From Thalassobacillus sp. CUG 92003 (GTDB lineage Bacteria; Bacillota; Bacilli; Bacillales; Halobacillaceae), in assembly GCF_013618635.1 (NCBI RefSeq), contig NZ_JABLSJ010000007.1, positions 1 to 64,000 of the forward strand: a stretch of DNA of 64,000 nt, given 5' to 3'. Position numbers and translations under genes: made by a program. The notes under the pieces are model-generated. The model did no database searches and had not been told where the DNA came from. It worked only from the letters and a program-made list of their open reading frames with translations. How positions within the stretch are numbered: the stretch's first letter is position 1; every line of letters starts with the position of its first letter. Shown piece after piece: positions 17,930 to 27,457 of this stretch.

Positions 17930-18246
17930 TCCTCCAAATCCTCTAATACGTCCATGCTGCGAATATTCTCGCGCGTCATGTCATCTCCATATTCATACAA
18001 TTTCTGAAATACCGTGTTCATTCCTTCATCAAATTCATCATTATCTGCATCTTGATGATAAGGTTTAAATGGAGTATGGGACCGAAAAAAGCTCCGCATA
18101 TCCGCGTTATATACTTCATCAAATACTTCCCTTAACAACACAATCTCTTCATCATTGGCATAGATGATAAAGTCGTCATTATTCGCATCATGATTCACAG
18201 AGATTTCCCTCGTGCCTATATTGACGAAATATTTTTTCTTCTCCAT
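17926..18246 (-). CDS. Conserved acidic small protein of Bacillaceae
   Basis: A 106-residue, very acidic protein (MEKKKYFVNIGTREIS at the start, DDMTRENIRSMDVLEDLED at the end). Similar short proteins of bacilli are sometimes mislabelled hydrolase/acyltransferase; I see no catalytic motif. GGAGGGGTC precedes the ATG. It has no signal sequence. Convergent with the lipoprotein gene and divergent from the next small gene. Function unknown. Confidence 0.7.
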   Translation of the reverse strand: MEKKKYFVNIGTREISVNHDANNDDFIIYANDEEIVLLREVFDEVYNADMRSFFRSHTPFKPYHQDADNDEFDEGMNTVFQKLYEYGDDMTRENIRSMDVLEDLED

Positions 18247-18400
18247 AATGACCCCTCCTGATGATATATCAACAATGTCTTATCTAGTATGAATCCAATG
18301 GAGAGAATTTATCCTGCTGATCCTCATAGACGGTAAGAAAAATCGTAATGAGCAGAGCGATTTTGGCTCATACTAAAAAAAAGTTTGGAGTTGATATACC

Positions 18401-18703
18401 ATGGCAAAGAAAAAACAGCGTTATACTGATTTCTCGAACGCTGAAACACAGCAGAATTTTTTAGCCTCTGAAGAATTTCCTGAAGGGCCATTTGGTGCTG
18501 CAAAAGGCAAGGATGTTCCCGTGGAAAATAAAGATACCGATTGGAAAGAAGGCCAACAGTTCTATAGCAGTTTCACTTATGAAAATCGTAATTTGCATCA
18601 GGACTTGCCCAGACAGCACCCCGGCGCCCACCCGACCCATGACGATAAGGATCGAGAAAGCGAACCTCCTTATACAGACGCTCCCAACAGAGATAACAGT
18701 TAG
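18401..18703 (+). CDS. Conserved small cytosolic protein
   Basis: A 100-residue hydrophilic protein: RYTDFSNAETQQNFLASEEF and FPEGPFGA, then FTYENRNLHQDLPRQHPGAHPTHDD. The HQDLPRQxPGAHPTHDD block is strongly conserved in bacilli under the name cytosolic protein. The C-terminus is Pro/Asp rich and likely disordered. TTTGGAG lies before the ATG. Function unknown. Confidence 0.75.
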   Translation: MAKKKQRYTDFSNAETQQNFLASEEFPEGPFGAAKGKDVPVENKDTDWKEGQQFYSSFTYENRNLHQDLPRQHPGAHPTHDDKDRESEPPYTDAPNRDNS

Positions 18704-18754
18704 AGCAAAGCGTCCGAGGGGCTGCCAGGCGGAACCGATCATGATGGCTGCTAG

Positions 18755-18838
18755 CGCCCAAACACCGTGGCGAATCGCCCAAGTTTGAGCTATAATCGCC
18801 CATACTTTCCACAAAACCGCCCATAAGGGCTTCGGCCG
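18755..18838. repeat. Four CGCCCA hexamers at exact 21-bp spacing
   Basis: CGCCCA occurs at 18755, 18776, 18797 and 18818, always 21 bp apart; the three later copies follow AAT or AAC. The 15 bases between hexamers are not conserved. It fills the gap between two convergent genes. In one minus-strand frame this reads as a Trp-Ala heptad, but that frame has no ribosome site. Confidence 0.8.
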
Positions 18839-18862
18839 GACGCTCAGTTACTCCCCGCATCA

Positions 18863-19618
18863 CTATCCCTGATTCAGATGCGGGCAAACTTTACAATAGC
18901 CGCTTTCTTCATTCAATCGGTAAGTTAAGCAGCAACACTTCCGCTCCCTTTTTCCATTGCGAAGCGTCGGCTGAAACTGAAAATAATAAAAAGGATGGCT
19001 CTCCGTACCAAAAACCTCCGCAGGAAGTTCATTTAAAATAAAGTGAAAATCATCTTTTATTAATGCAAGCTGGTCCGGCTCAAACCATTTATCCGCTTCC
19101 TGTTCATAAAACCAAAAGAGATAAATGACGAAGTTTTCCCAAAGTACATTCATGGAAATACGTGTCACCTGATTCAACGATTGAAAAAATGGTAATACAT
19201 TACATTTCATGAGCTGTTCCATATTGGTTTTCACCCACTGGTGACGATCCGTACCTGGTACGCTCACCTGTTTATCCTTTAATTGCAGCTTGGGAAACCA
19301 TTTTTTATCTTCATCTATCCTGATGAATGTGAGGTTCTCAGGGGTGGTATCAGGAAACTTATTGAAGCCCGACATTAAGGCCATAGGTCCGGTCACCATA
19401 TAGTATCCATAACGTTTTGCCAACAAGGATGCCGTCGTTAAATAAAATTCAGATTCCATGAACTCATGAATCCGGTCGAGTAATGGCTTTAAGTCTTCCA
19501 CGTTTTGCAGCTCCCCACCATCTACAACCTCCATCGAACGCTTGTGATCATAATCCCGTGTATAGTATCTAAAGTTGTCATCAAGAAATTTTTCTTCTTG
19601 TTCTGTCAATTGGTTCAT
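18863..19618 (-). CDS. FhuF-like [2Fe-2S] siderophore-iron reductase family protein
   Basis: A 251-residue protein. The C-terminal Cys cluster KCCCLTYRLNEESGYCKVC resembles the FhuF_C [2Fe-2S] motif CCx10Cx2C, here with 11 residues between the pair and the third Cys. The N-terminal part is the helical IucA/IucC-FhuF-like domain (YYMVTGPMALMSGFNKFPD). Expected role: cytoplasmic reduction of ferric siderophores. GAGAGGTG precedes the ATG. No siderophore transporter is nearby and I saw no clear Fur box. It follows menC by 100 bases on the same strand. Confidence 0.75.
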   Translation of the reverse strand: MNQLTEQEEKFLDDNFRYYTRDYDHKRSMEVVDGGELQNVEDLKPLLDRIHEFMESEFYLTTASLLAKRYGYYMVTGPMALMSGFNKFPDTTPENLTFIRIDEDKKWFPKLQLKDKQVSVPGTDRHQWVKTNMEQLMKCNVLPFFQSLNQVTRISMNVLWENFVIYLFWFYEQEADKWFEPDQLALIKDDFHFILNELPAEVFGTESHPFYYFQFQPTLRNGKRERKCCCLTYRLNEESGYCKVCPHLNQG

Positions 19619-19720
19619 ATTGTCACCTCTCGTAGAAGCTCAACATTCTTATCATTACGCCCATGGTCAAGTGTATGGGGGAAAAATGGTGGTGTCAAAA
19701 CACAGAAATGGAGCAAGGCA

Positions 19721-20827
19721 TTATGCTTCAACTTTATATATATGGGATCTTACTGTACATGCATGCACATAATCTTCATCAACTTCAAAACCGATGCCCG
19801 GACCGTCAGGCACGCTAACCTGGCCTGACTCGACTGTTATGGGCGGCTCTACTAAATCCTTGTCAAAAAAATGGGAAGATGACGTAAGATCGGCCGGAAT
19901 AGTGAAATTATTCAATGATGCTAAAGCGATATGATGCGCTTTTGATATTCCTGTTTCGACCATTCCTCCACTCCAAACCGGCACCGCATGCTGATCACAT
20001 AAGTCATGAATTTGCTTGGCTTGTGTCAGACCACCAACGCGCCCTATCTTAATATTTATGATCCGGCAGGCTTCCAACATGATGGCCTGATACGCATCAT
20101 GTACACCCATAATTGATTCATCTAAACATATGGGCGTCTTCATCTCGGTTTGCAATTGCCGATGATCTATAAAGTCTCCAGCTGGGAACGGCTGCTCGAT
20201 CATCATGAGATTTAAGTTATCCAGTGAGACTACTGTGTCAAAATCAATGTGGCTGTACATCCCATTGGCATCGATCATGACCGGTAACGAAGGATCAACC
20301 TCCCGTATAGATTGGAGTTGCTCATGCTCCTTCCCTTTAGTCACCTTTACCTTAAATTTTTGATACCCTTGTTCTTTCAGTTTGGGTGCAAGCGTTTGAA
20401 TGTCGTCTGATAAACTTAATGCCACCCCTGCTTGTACCACTTCGCGTGTACCACCAAGCACAGAACTAAGTGATTCCTCCTTTTGCTTAGCGAACAGATC
20501 CCATAATGCACCTTCTAACCCTGCTTTAGCCATCTGATGACCGTGGTAGCCGCTTAAGGCTTCGCACACATCAGATGGATGGCTGATCTTCTCGAAATCC
20601 ACAACCGGCAGAAAAACATCTGTTAAGATATGCCAGGCTGTCTGTATGGTTTCAGCTGTATAAAACGGTGTGGTGAAAGGGTGCACTTCTCCGAACCCAG
20701 CGACTCCATCATAATCAATGGCTTTCACAATGATTACCTCGCGATGGGTAAGAGTGCCTTGATGGGTCTCGAATGGTCGAGCAAGGGGCAACGTTACATG
20801 AAAAAGGTTTAGTGAGCTAATATCCAT
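19721..20827 (-). CDS. menC: o-Succinylbenzoate synthase
   Basis: A 368-residue enolase-superfamily enzyme that dehydrates SHCHC to o-succinylbenzoate in menaquinone synthesis. Catalytic features: KVKVTKGKE (Lys acid/base pair), VMIDANGMYS (metal Asp), MMIEQPF (metal Glu), ICLDESI (metal Asp) and NIKIGRVGG (second Lys). Its ATG directly follows the menE TGA. Last gene of the menFDHBEC run. Confidence 0.95.
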   Translation of the reverse strand: MDISSLNLFHVTLPLARPFETHQGTLTHREVIIVKAIDYDGVAGFGEVHPFTTPFYTAETIQTAWHILTDVFLPVVDFEKISHPSDVCEALSGYHGHQMAKAGLEGALWDLFAKQKEESLSSVLGGTREVVQAGVALSLSDDIQTLAPKLKEQGYQKFKVKVTKGKEHEQLQSIREVDPSLPVMIDANGMYSHIDFDTVVSLDNLNLMMIEQPFPAGDFIDHRQLQTEMKTPICLDESIMGVHDAYQAIMLEACRIINIKIGRVGGLTQAKQIHDLCDQHAVPVWSGGMVETGISKAHHIALASLNNFTIPADLTSSSHFFDKDLVEPPITVESGQVSVPDGPGIGFEVDEDYVHACTVRSHIYKVEA

Positions 20828-22306
20828 TCACGTCTCTCCTTTTGGAATGATCTCGAGCAGTTTGCGCCTCAGTAATTTCCTAGCAGCATTCCGTGGCAGC
20901 TCCTCTACAAAATAAATGTGAGCGGGTACTTTATAACGTGCGAGTTGTGTTTGGCACATACGTTTGACTTCCTCTGCAGTCAGCATCTGCTTTTTATGTG
21001 TCACGACAAATGCAACTGGAACCGCACCCCACTTAGAATCTTCCATTCCGGTTACGCCGGCATCGATGATACCTTCTACCCCAAGAAGAACATTTTCAAT
21101 TTCAGCTGGGTAGATGTTTTCTCCTCCTGATATAATCAGATCCTTGCGACGGTCCACAACGTACAGGAACCCTTCCTCATCCAGGTAGCCGACATCCCCG
21201 CTAGATAAGTAACCATTTTGAAATAACTCTTCCGTTGCCTCCGGTCGTTTGTAGTACCCTTTTGTGACCATCGGGCCCTTGAGTCTGATTACATCTATTT
21301 CGTACGGCTCAGCACCTTTGCCAATTTGCAGCTGGGCTGTGCTTAACGCTTTCCCGGCAGACCCTAACTTCTCTAGCGCATCCTTCGGGCTGAGCGTCAC
21401 AATCTGTGACGAAGTCTCGGTCATACCATAAGTTTGAAAGACCGGAATCTTCTTTTGTTTGGCTTGTTCGAGTAGTGTATAAGGAGCGGGTCCGCCCCCG
21501 AGCAGCATACAACGAAATGTATGGGGGTACTCACGCTCTTCCATGTTATCCATCAACCGATTTAGCATAGGCGTAACAACCGACACGATGCTCACACCAT
21601 GTTGATAAATCGCCCTATTCACCACGTGCTCATCAAATTGGTTCAATAAATATACAGGCATGCCGTAGATTAGACTCTTAATCAATACAGAGAAACCACC
21701 CACGTGAAAAATAGGCAGCGCCAATAACCATTTATCCTCCTGGTGCAACCCTAAATTCAATGCTGAAGCGACAGCACTGAACCAATGGTTGCCATACGTA
21801 TGCATAACGCCTTTAGGCTTTCCTGTTGTACCTGAGGTGTACATGATGGTAGCAAGCTGATCAAGTTCAATTTCCTCTAAAAAAGATTCGTCTCGATCTG
21901 GCAGGGTTCGAAAGCTGTCCATCCCCAAAACAAGCACAGATTGAGAAGTAGCAGCACCTGTGCCTGTTTGCAACAAGTCTTCTTGACAGACGAGCAATTT
22001 TACATCGGCATCATCGATCTGAAACGCCAGTTCAGATTGCGAGAGTCGTGCGTTCAATAACACGGCAACGGCTCCAATATAGGATAAGGCATGAATCAGA
22101 TAAACCATTCGTTCGTCATTGCCAGATAGGACGGCAACGTGGTCATAACGCTCAATCCCTTGTGCCTTCAACCATTTAGCCCATTGTCTGCTGTTATCCC
22201 GCAGTTCGTTGAACGTTAACGAAGAACCATCAGGCCGTTCAAGCGCTTGTTCATTTGGAGCTAGCTCTGCTTGTTTATCTAACCAATGTGGAATCACGTG
22301 TGTCAT
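20828..22306 (-). CDS. menE: o-Succinylbenzoate--CoA ligase
   Basis: About 492 residues, an ANL-superfamily acyl-CoA synthetase. Motifs: YTSGTTGKPKGVMHTYGNH (phosphate loop), QTYGMTETSS, LSSGDVGYLDEEGFLYVVDRRKD, and the C-terminal Lys in ARKLLRRKL. It activates o-succinylbenzoate with CoA for MenB. The ATG at 22306, preceded by CCAGGAGG, is chosen over an in-frame codon 9 triplets upstream. Confidence 0.95.
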   Translation of the reverse strand: MTHVIPHWLDKQAELAPNEQALERPDGSSLTFNELRDNSRQWAKWLKAQGIERYDHVAVLSGNDERMVYLIHALSYIGAVAVLLNARLSQSELAFQIDDADVKLLVCQEDLLQTGTGAATSQSVLVLGMDSFRTLPDRDESFLEEIELDQLATIMYTSGTTGKPKGVMHTYGNHWFSAVASALNLGLHQEDKWLLALPIFHVGGFSVLIKSLIYGMPVYLLNQFDEHVVNRAIYQHGVSIVSVVTPMLNRLMDNMEEREYPHTFRCMLLGGGPAPYTLLEQAKQKKIPVFQTYGMTETSSQIVTLSPKDALEKLGSAGKALSTAQLQIGKGAEPYEIDVIRLKGPMVTKGYYKRPEATEELFQNGYLSSGDVGYLDEEGFLYVVDRRKDLIISGGENIYPAEIENVLLGVEGIIDAGVTGMEDSKWGAVPVAFVVTHKKQMLTAEEVKRMCQTQLARYKVPAHIYFVEELPRNAARKLLRRKLLEIIPKGET

Positions 22307-22337
22307 ATTTTTCCTCCTGGCTTTGTTAAACATGAAT

Positions 22338-22379
22338 GAAGCATCAGGCCACGCCTTTATGGCACGGATCTGATGCTTC
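22338..22379 (-). other. Intercistronic hairpin between menB and menE
   Basis: Perfect 10-bp arms GAAGCATCAG/CTGATGCTTC around a 22-base loop that itself holds GCC/GGC. No T run follows on the minus strand, so it is more likely an RNA-processing or stability element than a terminator. Confidence 0.65.
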
Positions 22380-22401
22380 GGTAACGTCCCTATCCAGTTT
22401 A

Positions 22402-23220
22402 TTAAGGGAAGCGAGGGAACTGGTCAAAGTCGGGCTTTCGTTTTTCTTTGAAAGCATCGCGCCCTTCCTTCGCTTCTTCTGTCGTATAGTACAACAACGT
22501 AGCATCGCCACCCATTTGCTGAAGACCGGCAAGTCCATCTGTATCAGCATTGAAGGAAGCTTTGAGGAATCTTAGAGCTGTCGGTGATTTCTCCAACATT
22601 TCCTGACACCATTGAACGGTTTCCGCCTCTAATTGCTCAAGCGGCACGACCGTGTTGACAAGTCCCATATCTTCGGCCTCTTTCGCACTATATTTACGGC
22701 ACAAATACCAGATTTCCCGTGCTTTTTTATGCCCGACGATCCGAGCAAGCAGTCCTGCTCCGTAGCCAGCATCAAAACTGCCAACCTTCGGACCAGTCTG
22801 GCCGAATATTGCATTATCTGCTGCAATGGTCAAGTCACAAACAATATGTAAAACATGACCGCCGCCGATCGCATAACCGGAAACTTCGGCAACGACAGGC
22901 TTAGGAATCACACGGATCAGACGTTGCAGATCGAGGACGTTCAAGCGCGGTACCTCATCATCGCCTACATAACCTCCATGACCGCGGACACTTTGGTCTC
23001 CACCGGCACAAAAAGCATCATCGCCAGCGCCAGCCAGGACAATTACGCCGATCTTTGAATCATCACGCGCATAGGTGAACGCATCAATCAACTCATTGAC
23101 TGTTTTAGGACGAAACGAATTTCGAACTTCGGGTCGGTTGATGGTCACTTTCGCGATGCCATCGTACGTTTGGTATAAAATATCTTCGTACTCGCGTTCG
23201 TTTATCCATTCGATTGTCAT
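22402..23220 (-). CDS. menB: 1,4-Dihydroxy-2-naphthoyl-CoA synthase
   Basis: About 272 residues, crotonase fold, closing the second ring of the naphthoquinone. Family hallmarks: [38 protein letters not shown], and [11 protein letters not shown] at the C-terminus, near-identical to B. subtilis MenB. The ATG at 23220 matches homologues; a GTG four codons upstream overlaps the ribosome site AAGGAG and is rejected. Confidence 0.97.
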   Translation of the reverse strand: MTIEWINEREYEDILYQTYDGIAKVTINRPEVRNSFRPKTVNELIDAFTYARDDSKIGVIVLAGAGDDAFCAGGDQSVRGHGGYVGDDEVPRLNVLDLQRLIRVIPKPVVAEVSGYAIGGGHVLHIVCDLTIAADNAIFGQTGPKVGSFDAGYGAGLLARIVGHKKAREIWYLCRKYSAKEAEDMGLVNTVVPLEQLEAETVQWCQEMLEKSPTALRFLKASFNADTDGLAGLQQMGGDATLLYYTTEEAKEGRDAFKEKRKPDFDQFPRFP

Positions 23221-23258
23221 AAATAACACCACTCCTTTATAACACTTTCACTACATTG

Positions 23259-24053
23259 TTATTGTATCACGAAGTCACTTACAATTTTAGCAAAAATATC
23301 TGGTTTCTCAACATGTACCGCATGACCTGCGCTTGGAACGACCTCTAAATATGCATGGCGAAATCGTTCTTCCATGGCTTGTCCGATCCCTAGAAACTTT
23401 TGATCCTGTTCACCTGCTATCAAGAGGAAAGGGTGAGATAGTTCATTCAAGCTCTCCCACCAGGAAGGCTGTCTTCCTGTCCCCATTCCTCTTAAGGAAA
23501 AAGCTAAACCTTCAGCATCTTGCCATAGCCTTTCCTGGCGAATTTTCGCTTGTTTCGCCCGAGGCATTGCTTTTTGGGTATCGAACAAGGGGAGGTTTTC
23601 CCAGAAATCAACGAACTTTCCAATGCCTTCACTTTCTAGCATGGCGGCGATACGCTCATCTTTCTGCTGACGTTCCTCGCGCTCTTGAAGCGTATTGAGC
23701 CCAGGTGAAGCACTTTCTAATACTATACCTTTAACTTTTTCAGGATAGAGCAGCGCGTAGGATAACGCAGTACGACCACCCAGCGAGTAGCCTAATAAAT
23801 AAAACGAGTCAAGGTGCAGATGCTGAAATAGCTGCATAAGTTCTTGACAGCACTCCTCCATCGTCAACGGCGACTCCCTCTCCACCTTCGTGCAGCCGTG
23901 TCCGGGGAGGTCGACCATAATGGTTTTAATGCCGGGCCAGCTTAACCCCTCCCACGTGCGGTGACTGCCTGTGAAACCATGTAGTAAAACCAAGGGTTGG
24001 CCGGTGCCCGCAACTTCCACCCAGTAATGCGTCTGGTTAACCGTGACATACAT
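23259..24053 (-). CDS. menH: SHCHC synthase (alpha/beta-hydrolase)
   Basis: A 264-residue hydrolase-fold enzyme that eliminates pyruvate from SEPHCHC. HGFTGSHRTWEGL forms the oxyanion region, GYSLGGRTALSYAL carries the Ser, the Asp is in LIAGEQDQKF and the His in SAGHAVHVEKPD. Its ATG follows the menD TAA with no gap, so translation is coupled. Confidence 0.92.
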   Translation of the reverse strand: MYVTVNQTHYWVEVAGTGQPLVLLHGFTGSHRTWEGLSWPGIKTIMVDLPGHGCTKVERESPLTMEECCQELMQLFQHLHLDSFYLLGYSLGGRTALSYALLYPEKVKGIVLESASPGLNTLQEREERQQKDERIAAMLESEGIGKFVDFWENLPLFDTQKAMPRAKQAKIRQERLWQDAEGLAFSLRGMGTGRQPSWWESLNELSHPFLLIAGEQDQKFLGIGQAMEERFRHAYLEVVPSAGHAVHVEKPDIFAKIVSDFVIQ

Positions 24054-25805
24054 TTACACATCACGCTCCAGAAGCTCCGATATAGCATGTTTCACGTCTT
24101 CCCATTTCGCTTTATGATGGGGAACATGCTCGTCGCGCTGGGTGCGGATTTCGATCACATTAACGCCTTTATTCTGATAAGAGTTACGCAAATATTCGGT
24201 ATACTGGTCTTTAGTTCGAGCCCATCTATAGCTCGCTCCGTATCCCTCGATTATAGGTTTAAAATCGAGACCTAACGGAGTTCCAAACAGCTTCTCATAA
24301 TGATCAGGATGGCGAGCTTGAGGCAAATAGGAAAAGATGCCGCCCCCATCATTATTGATCAACACGACCGTTAATGAAAGGTATTCATGCTTGGCTGTCA
24401 GCAAACCATTCAAGTCATGAAATAATGATACATCGCCAATCAACAATGTAACATGTTTGCCGGAAACTGAAGCTCCAAGTGCTGTCGAAACGACTCCATC
24501 TATTCCATTTCCCCCTCGATTAGCTAATAACTCTATATCTTTAGGGGTAGTCACAAAAAAACTGTCGACTTCCCTTATCGGCATACTGTTACCTACGAAC
24601 AAGATTGATTGATCAGGTAACAATTCTGATAAATCAGCAACTGCCTGGGCTTCGTTCAACGCTTCATCTTCAGGATGACGCAGCATACATTCTTTCGCCG
24701 CCAGATTCATCTCCTGCCATAGGTTCAACCAATCCGAGTCAATGGTCCTGCGTTGCACCGAATTGGCGAGCTCATAGCAAAAGCGCACAGGATCGGCATA
24801 AATGAATTGGGTTGGCACACCGGCAGGCTCTCTCACGCCCTCTTCAGGTTCAACAACAAAGTGCTCCGCTTCTTCAATAAGTTCCAGCCATTGCAAATAT
24901 GATTTAGATACAGGCATCGCCCCAAAACGAATGATAAATTCAGGGGATAATTGCTGTTTGGCATGAGAGGATTTCAAAATCGCATCGTATTGATCGATGA
25001 CATTCTCTTTATCGTGGCTGCCTGTACGCAATTGTGATAACGGGTCAGCAAGAACCGGCACCCCTAATGCGTCAGAGAGCTGAATGACGGCCTCGCGTAA
25101 TGCAACGTCCATCTGCGGCCCACACACGATGACACCCCGTTCAGCTTGGAGCAACCGATTCTTGATTTGCCCTAAGTGTTCCTCAACTAATTGACGTTTT
25201 CCTGTCATCTGTACAGGCGGAATCGTGTACGTACTCCCCTGCCAGTCGGGCAGTGAAAAATCAGGAACAAGCGGCTCTCGAAAAGGAAAATTCAGCTGCA
25301 CAGGACCTGCGTTACCGGAAGCGCTCGTACGCACAGCACGCGCTGCAATGTTTTTAGCATAATGCAGCATGCGTTCCGTTCCTTCCGGCAGTGCCATCTC
25401 ATGGAACCATTTCGTAAAGCTATGATACATATCAATCTGTTCGATGGCTTGAGGTGCCCCGACATCGCGCAGTTCATGAGGTCGGTCTGCCGTTAATACG
25501 ATAAGAGGGTGTCTGCTATAAGCGGCTTCCACAATAGCGGGATAATAATTGGCCGCCGCGGTTCCCGACGTACAGATGAGCACGACAGGCGCCCGCTGCT
25601 CTTTCGCTATGCCTAATGCAAAAAAACCGGCTGAGCGTTCATCGAGAATAACCCACTCCTTCAGACCAGAATGTTCTGCACATGTCATGGCAAGTGGTGT
25701 GGAGCGTGACCCCGGGCTGATAACCACATCAGTCACACCAGATTGATACAGTTGATCAACAAATGCGCCGACATATCGTGTCATTGACTCTGTGTGGTCC
25801 ATCAT
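24054..25805 (-). CDS. menD: SEPHCHC synthase (ThDP-dependent)
   Basis: A 583-residue thiamine-diphosphate enzyme adding a succinyl-semialdehyde unit to isochorismate. SPGSRSTPLAMT, DERSAGFFALGIAK with the activating Glu of the N-domain, FVGNSMPIRE, and the ThDP-Mg motif GDVSLFHDLNGLLTAKHE...NNDGGGIF are all intact. The start overlaps the end of menF by four bases. Full family length. Confidence 0.97.
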   Translation of the reverse strand: MMDHTESMTRYVGAFVDQLYQSGVTDVVISPGSRSTPLAMTCAEHSGLKEWVILDERSAGFFALGIAKEQRAPVVLICTSGTAAANYYPAIVEAAYSRHPLIVLTADRPHELRDVGAPQAIEQIDMYHSFTKWFHEMALPEGTERMLHYAKNIAARAVRTSASGNAGPVQLNFPFREPLVPDFSLPDWQGSTYTIPPVQMTGKRQLVEEHLGQIKNRLLQAERGVIVCGPQMDVALREAVIQLSDALGVPVLADPLSQLRTGSHDKENVIDQYDAILKSSHAKQQLSPEFIIRFGAMPVSKSYLQWLELIEEAEHFVVEPEEGVREPAGVPTQFIYADPVRFCYELANSVQRRTIDSDWLNLWQEMNLAAKECMLRHPEDEALNEAQAVADLSELLPDQSILFVGNSMPIREVDSFFVTTPKDIELLANRGGNGIDGVVSTALGASVSGKHVTLLIGDVSLFHDLNGLLTAKHEYLSLTVVLINNDGGGIFSYLPQARHPDHYEKLFGTPLGLDFKPIIEGYGASYRWARTKDQYTEYLRNSYQNKGVNVIEIRTQRDEHVPHHKAKWEDVKHAISELLERDV

Positions 25806-27190
25806 ACCCCTCCAAGCACCGTCAACATAGGCGTTAATTTAATTGCTGTTTCCTCGTATTCTGCTTCCGGTTCAGATTCTCCTAACACCCCGCAGCCCGC
25901 AAATAACGAAGCTTCATCTTTCTGAACGAGTGCGGATCGAATCGCCACAGCGAATTCACCATTATGATCGCTGTCAAACCATCCGATAGGACCTGCATAC
26001 CAGCCTCGCTCCATCACTTCATGCTGCTGAATATAATCCAGTGCTTTGTTGCGGGGCAATCCACCGACTGCAGGCGTCGGATGTAATCGTTCGACAACAT
26101 CCAACAACGTATGGCCGGGCTGCAAAGTAGCTGTAACCGGGGTATAGAGATGTTGAAGATTCTCAAGCGGATAAAGGACAGGCTCTTCCGGAATTGTAAT
26201 ATTCTCACAGCAAGCCTCTACCGCTCCTCTTATCATTTGAACGACATATTCATGTTCATTTCGGTTTTTCGGGTCCTGAAGCAATTCACGACCGATACGC
26301 CCGTCTTCTTCCTCAGTCTCTCCACGAGGAGCTGTACTAGCGAGACAAGTTGAGACGAGTCGTTGCTGCTCCACTTTTACAAGACGTTCCGGTGTCGCCC
26401 CGACAAAATAGTCTTCCTGACTCTCTATGGCAAATATATAACTGTTATTTTGCGTATGCGCAAGATCTTTTAAAACGGAGGCCAACTGGACAGGTGCCTT
26501 AAAATGAACACGGACTTCCCGTGCAAGGACGACTTTCTCCAAAGTACTTCGGTTAATATCATCCGCAGCCTGTTTAACCGATTCCTTCCAGCCTTCAGGG
26601 TCCACCTCATGAAGATGCGTCCGTTCCGGCGGTGCCCATTCTGCATTTCCTTTCCCCAACAACTGGGTCTTTTGCCGCTTCAGTTCGTTCATCAGTTCGG
26701 CAGTATCATCTTCAGGAAAAACGAGGACACTTGTCGTGAAGTAATAGTCATCCCCTTTTTTTGTAAACAGATAAGCAGGAATGTTCATTTGACTGGCATG
26801 AAACGCATCCCATAAATCAGAAGGCTGGTTATCTTTATAAAAGCTGAAGCCGCCCATCGCCACAATACCTGTCCCTTTCTCCTGGTAAGGATCATAGATG
26901 ATAGCTTCCTCTTTCAATTGGTTCCATTGTGTTTCGATGTCCGTATATCGATTGTTTTGAGTCGCCATTATCTTACGGGCAGAACCGGCTCCTACTAAAA
27001 CAAAGTCCTCATCAGCACTATGCCAAAATACCCGATCCCCGATATCGGCTGCATGATCTATTACAGCATAAGGGTTAAACGTATTGATCTTTTCAACAAA
27101 GCTGATGAGCTTGGGTTGGTTGGTTGCTGTTGCATTATTTAAAGCCTCGTCCAGTAATTCCTCTAGACGTGACGTTTTCGTACGAAGCAT
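25802..27190 (-). CDS. menF: Isochorismate synthase
   Basis: A 462-residue chorismate-binding enzyme making isochorismate, the first committed step. LEKVVLAREV, FVGATPERLV, GETEEEDGRIGRELL (metal Glu region), and HPTPAVGGLPRNKAL are the family signatures. First gene of the minus-strand men operon; the 250-bp divergent gap to menA should hold its promoter, which I could not place confidently. Confidence 0.95.
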   Translation of the reverse strand: MLRTKTSRLEELLDEALNNATATNQPKLISFVEKINTFNPYAVIDHAADIGDRVFWHSADEDFVLVGAGSARKIMATQNNRYTDIETQWNQLKEEAIIYDPYQEKGTGIVAMGGFSFYKDNQPSDLWDAFHASQMNIPAYLFTKKGDDYYFTTSVLVFPEDDTAELMNELKRQKTQLLGKGNAEWAPPERTHLHEVDPEGWKESVKQAADDINRSTLEKVVLAREVRVHFKAPVQLASVLKDLAHTQNNSYIFAIESQEDYFVGATPERLVKVEQQRLVSTCLASTAPRGETEEEDGRIGRELLQDPKNRNEHEYVVQMIRGAVEACCENITIPEEPVLYPLENLQHLYTPVTATLQPGHTLLDVVERLHPTPAVGGLPRNKALDYIQQHEVMERGWYAGPIGWFDSDHNGEFAVAIRSALVQKDEASLFAGCGVLGESEPEAEYEETAIKLTPMLTVLGGV

Positions 27191-27377
27191 GACTTTCCCT
27201 CCCCCTGCGTACGCAATGCTATATAAATAAAATTCCGAATGAAGCGTTGGTGAAAACTTACATCAAGTTGATTCAAGCTCCACCTTGGCAGAGCATTGCA
27301 TTCCACTATCTATTTTATTCTCTTTTGGCTAAGGACTCAAGAAATCATTACTATAGTGCGACATATTTTTACAGTCG

Positions 27378-27406
27378 TTGACACGCTTGGTGTGTTTCCA
27401 TAGAAT
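27378..27406 (+). promoter_or_regulatory. Sigma-A promoter of menA
   Basis: TTGACA (27378-27383), 17-bp spacer, TAGAAT (27401-27406), 51 bases before the menA start. A second TATAAT lies at 27415-27420 without a matching -35. Confidence 0.7.
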
Positions 27407-27457
27407 TAACATGATATAATCATAACGTCAGAATCAGATTTTTTGAGGAGGGTCACC

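Noticed and set aside
18461-18887. Minus-strand ORFs with Trp-Ala heptads at 18.7 kb
   Set aside because: They cover the antisense of the cytosolic-protein gene and the 21-bp repeat; no initiation signals.
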